DNA from: an uncultured Sutterella sp.
GTDB taxonomy: Bacteria; Pseudomonadota; Gammaproteobacteria; Burkholderiales; Burkholderiaceae_F
DNA length: 35,976 bases
Reading direction: 5' to 3'
NCBI GenBank assembly: GCA_934255515.1
Contig: CAKQON010000013.1
Span: 1 to 35,976 of the forward strand
Below the pieces are notes generated by a model that was not told where the DNA came from, ran no database searches, and saw only the letters and a list, made by a program, of their open reading frames with translations. A program made the position numbers and the translations under genes. This document shows positions 34,724 to 35,976 of the stretch, one piece after another. Numbering within the stretch: position 1 is the first letter of the stretch; each line of letters starts with the position of its first letter.

Positions 34724-35812
34724 TTAAAAGAGCGTTTCCTCCATGGGGCCTGAATTTTCGGGCTGACTTACCGCGAGGCCGAGGAGTCTCACGCCTGCGG
34801 GAGGAATCTCGATTCCGGCTAGAAGCTCCCCAGCCTTCTGCCTCACAAAAGCCTCATCCTCGAAAGCCCGGAGCGCCGTAACGCTCCGGGTTTTTGTCGT
34901 GAAGTCCGCAAAGCGCACCTTGAGGGTGAGCGTGCGCCCTCTGAATTCATGCCGTGCGAGGCGCCTCACGAGGTGAGAGGCGATCTCGGAGAGGCGCGCA
35001 TTGAGCTCGTCTCCCGCCGGAATATCCTCTGAAAAGGTTTCCTCGCAACCGACGCTCTTACGCTCCCGCGTCGGCCGCACGGGCCTCAGATCGATTCCCC
35101 GTGCGCATTTGTAGAAAAGCGCACCCGCCGCGCCGAAGCGGTCCGTGAGGAACCTGAAGCTCGCGAGCCTCATCTCAAGCCCCGTTGTGATCCCGATCTC
35201 ATGAAGGCGCTTCGCGGTGGCGGGTCCCACGCCCCAGAAGGATTCAACGGGAAGCCTGTCGATGAAGTCCTGCGCCCGGTCCGGATGAATCGTGAAGAGC
35301 CCGTCTGGCTTTCGCCAGTCGGACGCAATTTTCGCGAGGAACTTGTTGTAGGAGACCCCCGCGCTCGCCGTGAGATTGAGTTCTCGCCGGATGTCCGCCT
35401 TGATGCGGCGCGCCACTTCGGTGCCGTACTCAATGCCGAGCTTGTTTTCGGTGACGTCGAGAAACGCTTCGTCAATCGAAAGCGGCTCCACAAGATCGGT
35501 ATAGCGCCGGAAGATTTCGCGGACTTCTTCCGAGACCTCGCGGTAGCGCGCAATGCGGCTTTCAACAAAAATGAGCTGCGGGCAGAGCATCTTCGCCCGG
35601 CTCGAGGGCATGGCGCTTCTCACGCCGAACTTTCTCGCCTCGTAGCTTGCCGTCGCGACGACGCCCCTTCGATCCGCGTGCCCCACGGCAATGGGAAGGC
35701 CGCGCAGCTCCGGGTGATCGCGCTGTTCGACCGAAGCAAAGAACGCATCCATATCCACGTGGACGATGCGCCGCGTGAGATCGTTCTGAAAAACCGGATC
35801 AGCGAGAGACAT
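34724..35812 (-). CDS. dinB: DNA polymerase IV (Y family)
   Basis: This 362-residue error-prone polymerase copies damaged DNA. Catalytic acids are Asp20 in IVHVDMDAFFASVEQRD and Asp114-Glu115 in PLSIDEAFLDVT. YEARKFGVRSAMPS (steric-gate/fingers region) and the helix-hairpin-helix FWGVGPATAKRLHEIGI are present. The little-finger domain follows, ending in VRLLGLAVSQ and a C-terminal EETLF. That tail could be a degenerate clamp-binding motif (Q-x-x-L-F pattern). Length matches the family (about 350). I see no LexA-type box upstream in the available sequence. It converges with the membrane-protein gene. Confidence 0.95.
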   Translation of the reverse strand: MSLADPVFQNDLTRRIVHVDMDAFFASVEQRDHPELRGLPIAVGHADRRGVVATASYEARKFGVRSAMPSSRAKMLCPQLIFVESRIARYREVSEEVREIFRRYTDLVEPLSIDEAFLDVTENKLGIEYGTEVARRIKADIRRELNLTASAGVSYNKFLAKIASDWRKPDGLFTIHPDRAQDFIDRLPVESFWGVGPATAKRLHEIGITTGLEMRLASFRFLTDRFGAAGALFYKCARGIDLRPVRPTRERKSVGCEETFSEDIPAGDELNARLSEIASHLVRRLARHEFRGRTLTLKVRFADFTTKTRSVTALRAFEDEAFVRQKAGELLAGIEIPPAGVRLLGLAVSQPENSGPMEETLF

Positions 35813-35897
35813 AAGGAAGGCGAAGAATCGCCGAGAAGGAAAAAAGTCCTGGAGGAAAAGTTCATTATGCCCGCGGCATGACTAGAGGATTCCTCTT

Positions 35898-35976
35898 AGC
35901 CTGAATATTTCGCCCAAAAATAGACCTTGGGCGTAGGCTCATCTGCAATCGGCAGGTGGGCCTAAATTTTCAGGCT
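35898..35976. repeat. Near-perfect three-way-junction palindrome at the window edge
   Basis: An outer stem AGCCTGAATATTT (35898-35910) pairs with AAATTTTCAGGCT (35964-35976) with one mismatch. It encloses two abutting hairpins: CGCCCAA/TTGGGCG (35911-35917 with 35927-35933) and a 13-pair stem TAGGCTCATCTGC/GCAGGTGGGCCTA (35934-35946 with 35952-35964, two G-T pairs). Almost every base except two loops is paired. It continues to the last base of the window and may extend beyond it. Confidence 0.65.

Noticed and set aside
34710..34740. Terminator between the membrane-protein gene and dinB
   Set aside because: CTCTT/AAGAG are separated by only two bases, so a stable hairpin cannot form.
35898..35976. 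tRNA or integron attC site
   Set aside because: Only two internal hairpins rather than three arms, and no convincing attC core sites; described as a three-way junction instead.

Overview
The window reads as ordinary chromosome from a GC-rich Gram-negative bacterium, most likely a betaproteobacterium of the Burkholderiales, possibly Sutterellaceae. This is inferred from gene neighbourhoods: smc-zipA-ligA in a row, polA beside a DUF2782-type secreted protein, murJ divergent from rpsT, xseB-ispA-dxs together, and a BPSS1780-type membrane protein. An exported flavoprotein of the fumarate-reductase fold with its own sensor would also fit an anaerobic gut member of that group. No database search was possible. 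I see no phage, insertion sequence, CRISPR array, rRNA or tRNA.

Left part (1-14171, all genes on the minus strand). Positions 1-603 hold no convincing gene but contain a GC-rich structured stretch ending in a strong minus-strand terminator. Next, read right to left, comes a tightly packed set: sensor kinase, response regulator, Tat-type flavoprotein and HAD phosphatase, in which the first three are translationally coupled. Upstream of it lies the DNA/cell-division cluster smc, zipA, ligA, a methylthioinosine phosphorylase and def, with intrinsic terminators after zipA and after def.

Middle part (14172-26912). prmB and an ABC-F ATPase run on the plus strand. An unrecognised 405-residue protein (minus) and an unrecognised 97-residue acidic protein (plus) follow. 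Then come murJ (lipid II flippase) diverging from rpsT, a TrhA/haemolysin III membrane protein, murB, and the isoprenoid operon xseB-ispA-dxs. Dxs and IspA make the precursors of the undecaprenyl carrier that MurJ and MurB-dependent wall synthesis use, although the genes are not one operon.

Right part (26913-35976). A ZIP-type metal transporter is separated from a strongly codon-biased dicarboxylate/amino-acid symporter by about 500 bases of AT-rich DNA that carries a promoter and a foldable 5' leader. A META-domain lipoprotein, polA (with an apparently dead proofreading domain), a DUF2782-like protein, a polytopic membrane protein and dinB follow. The last 79 bases fold almost completely into a three-way junction that touches the window edge.

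Most of the window is conserved core. The items most worth a second look are the sensor/flavoprotein module with altered catalytic positions, the eroded PolA exonuclease, the right-edge three-way junction, and several structured leaders.
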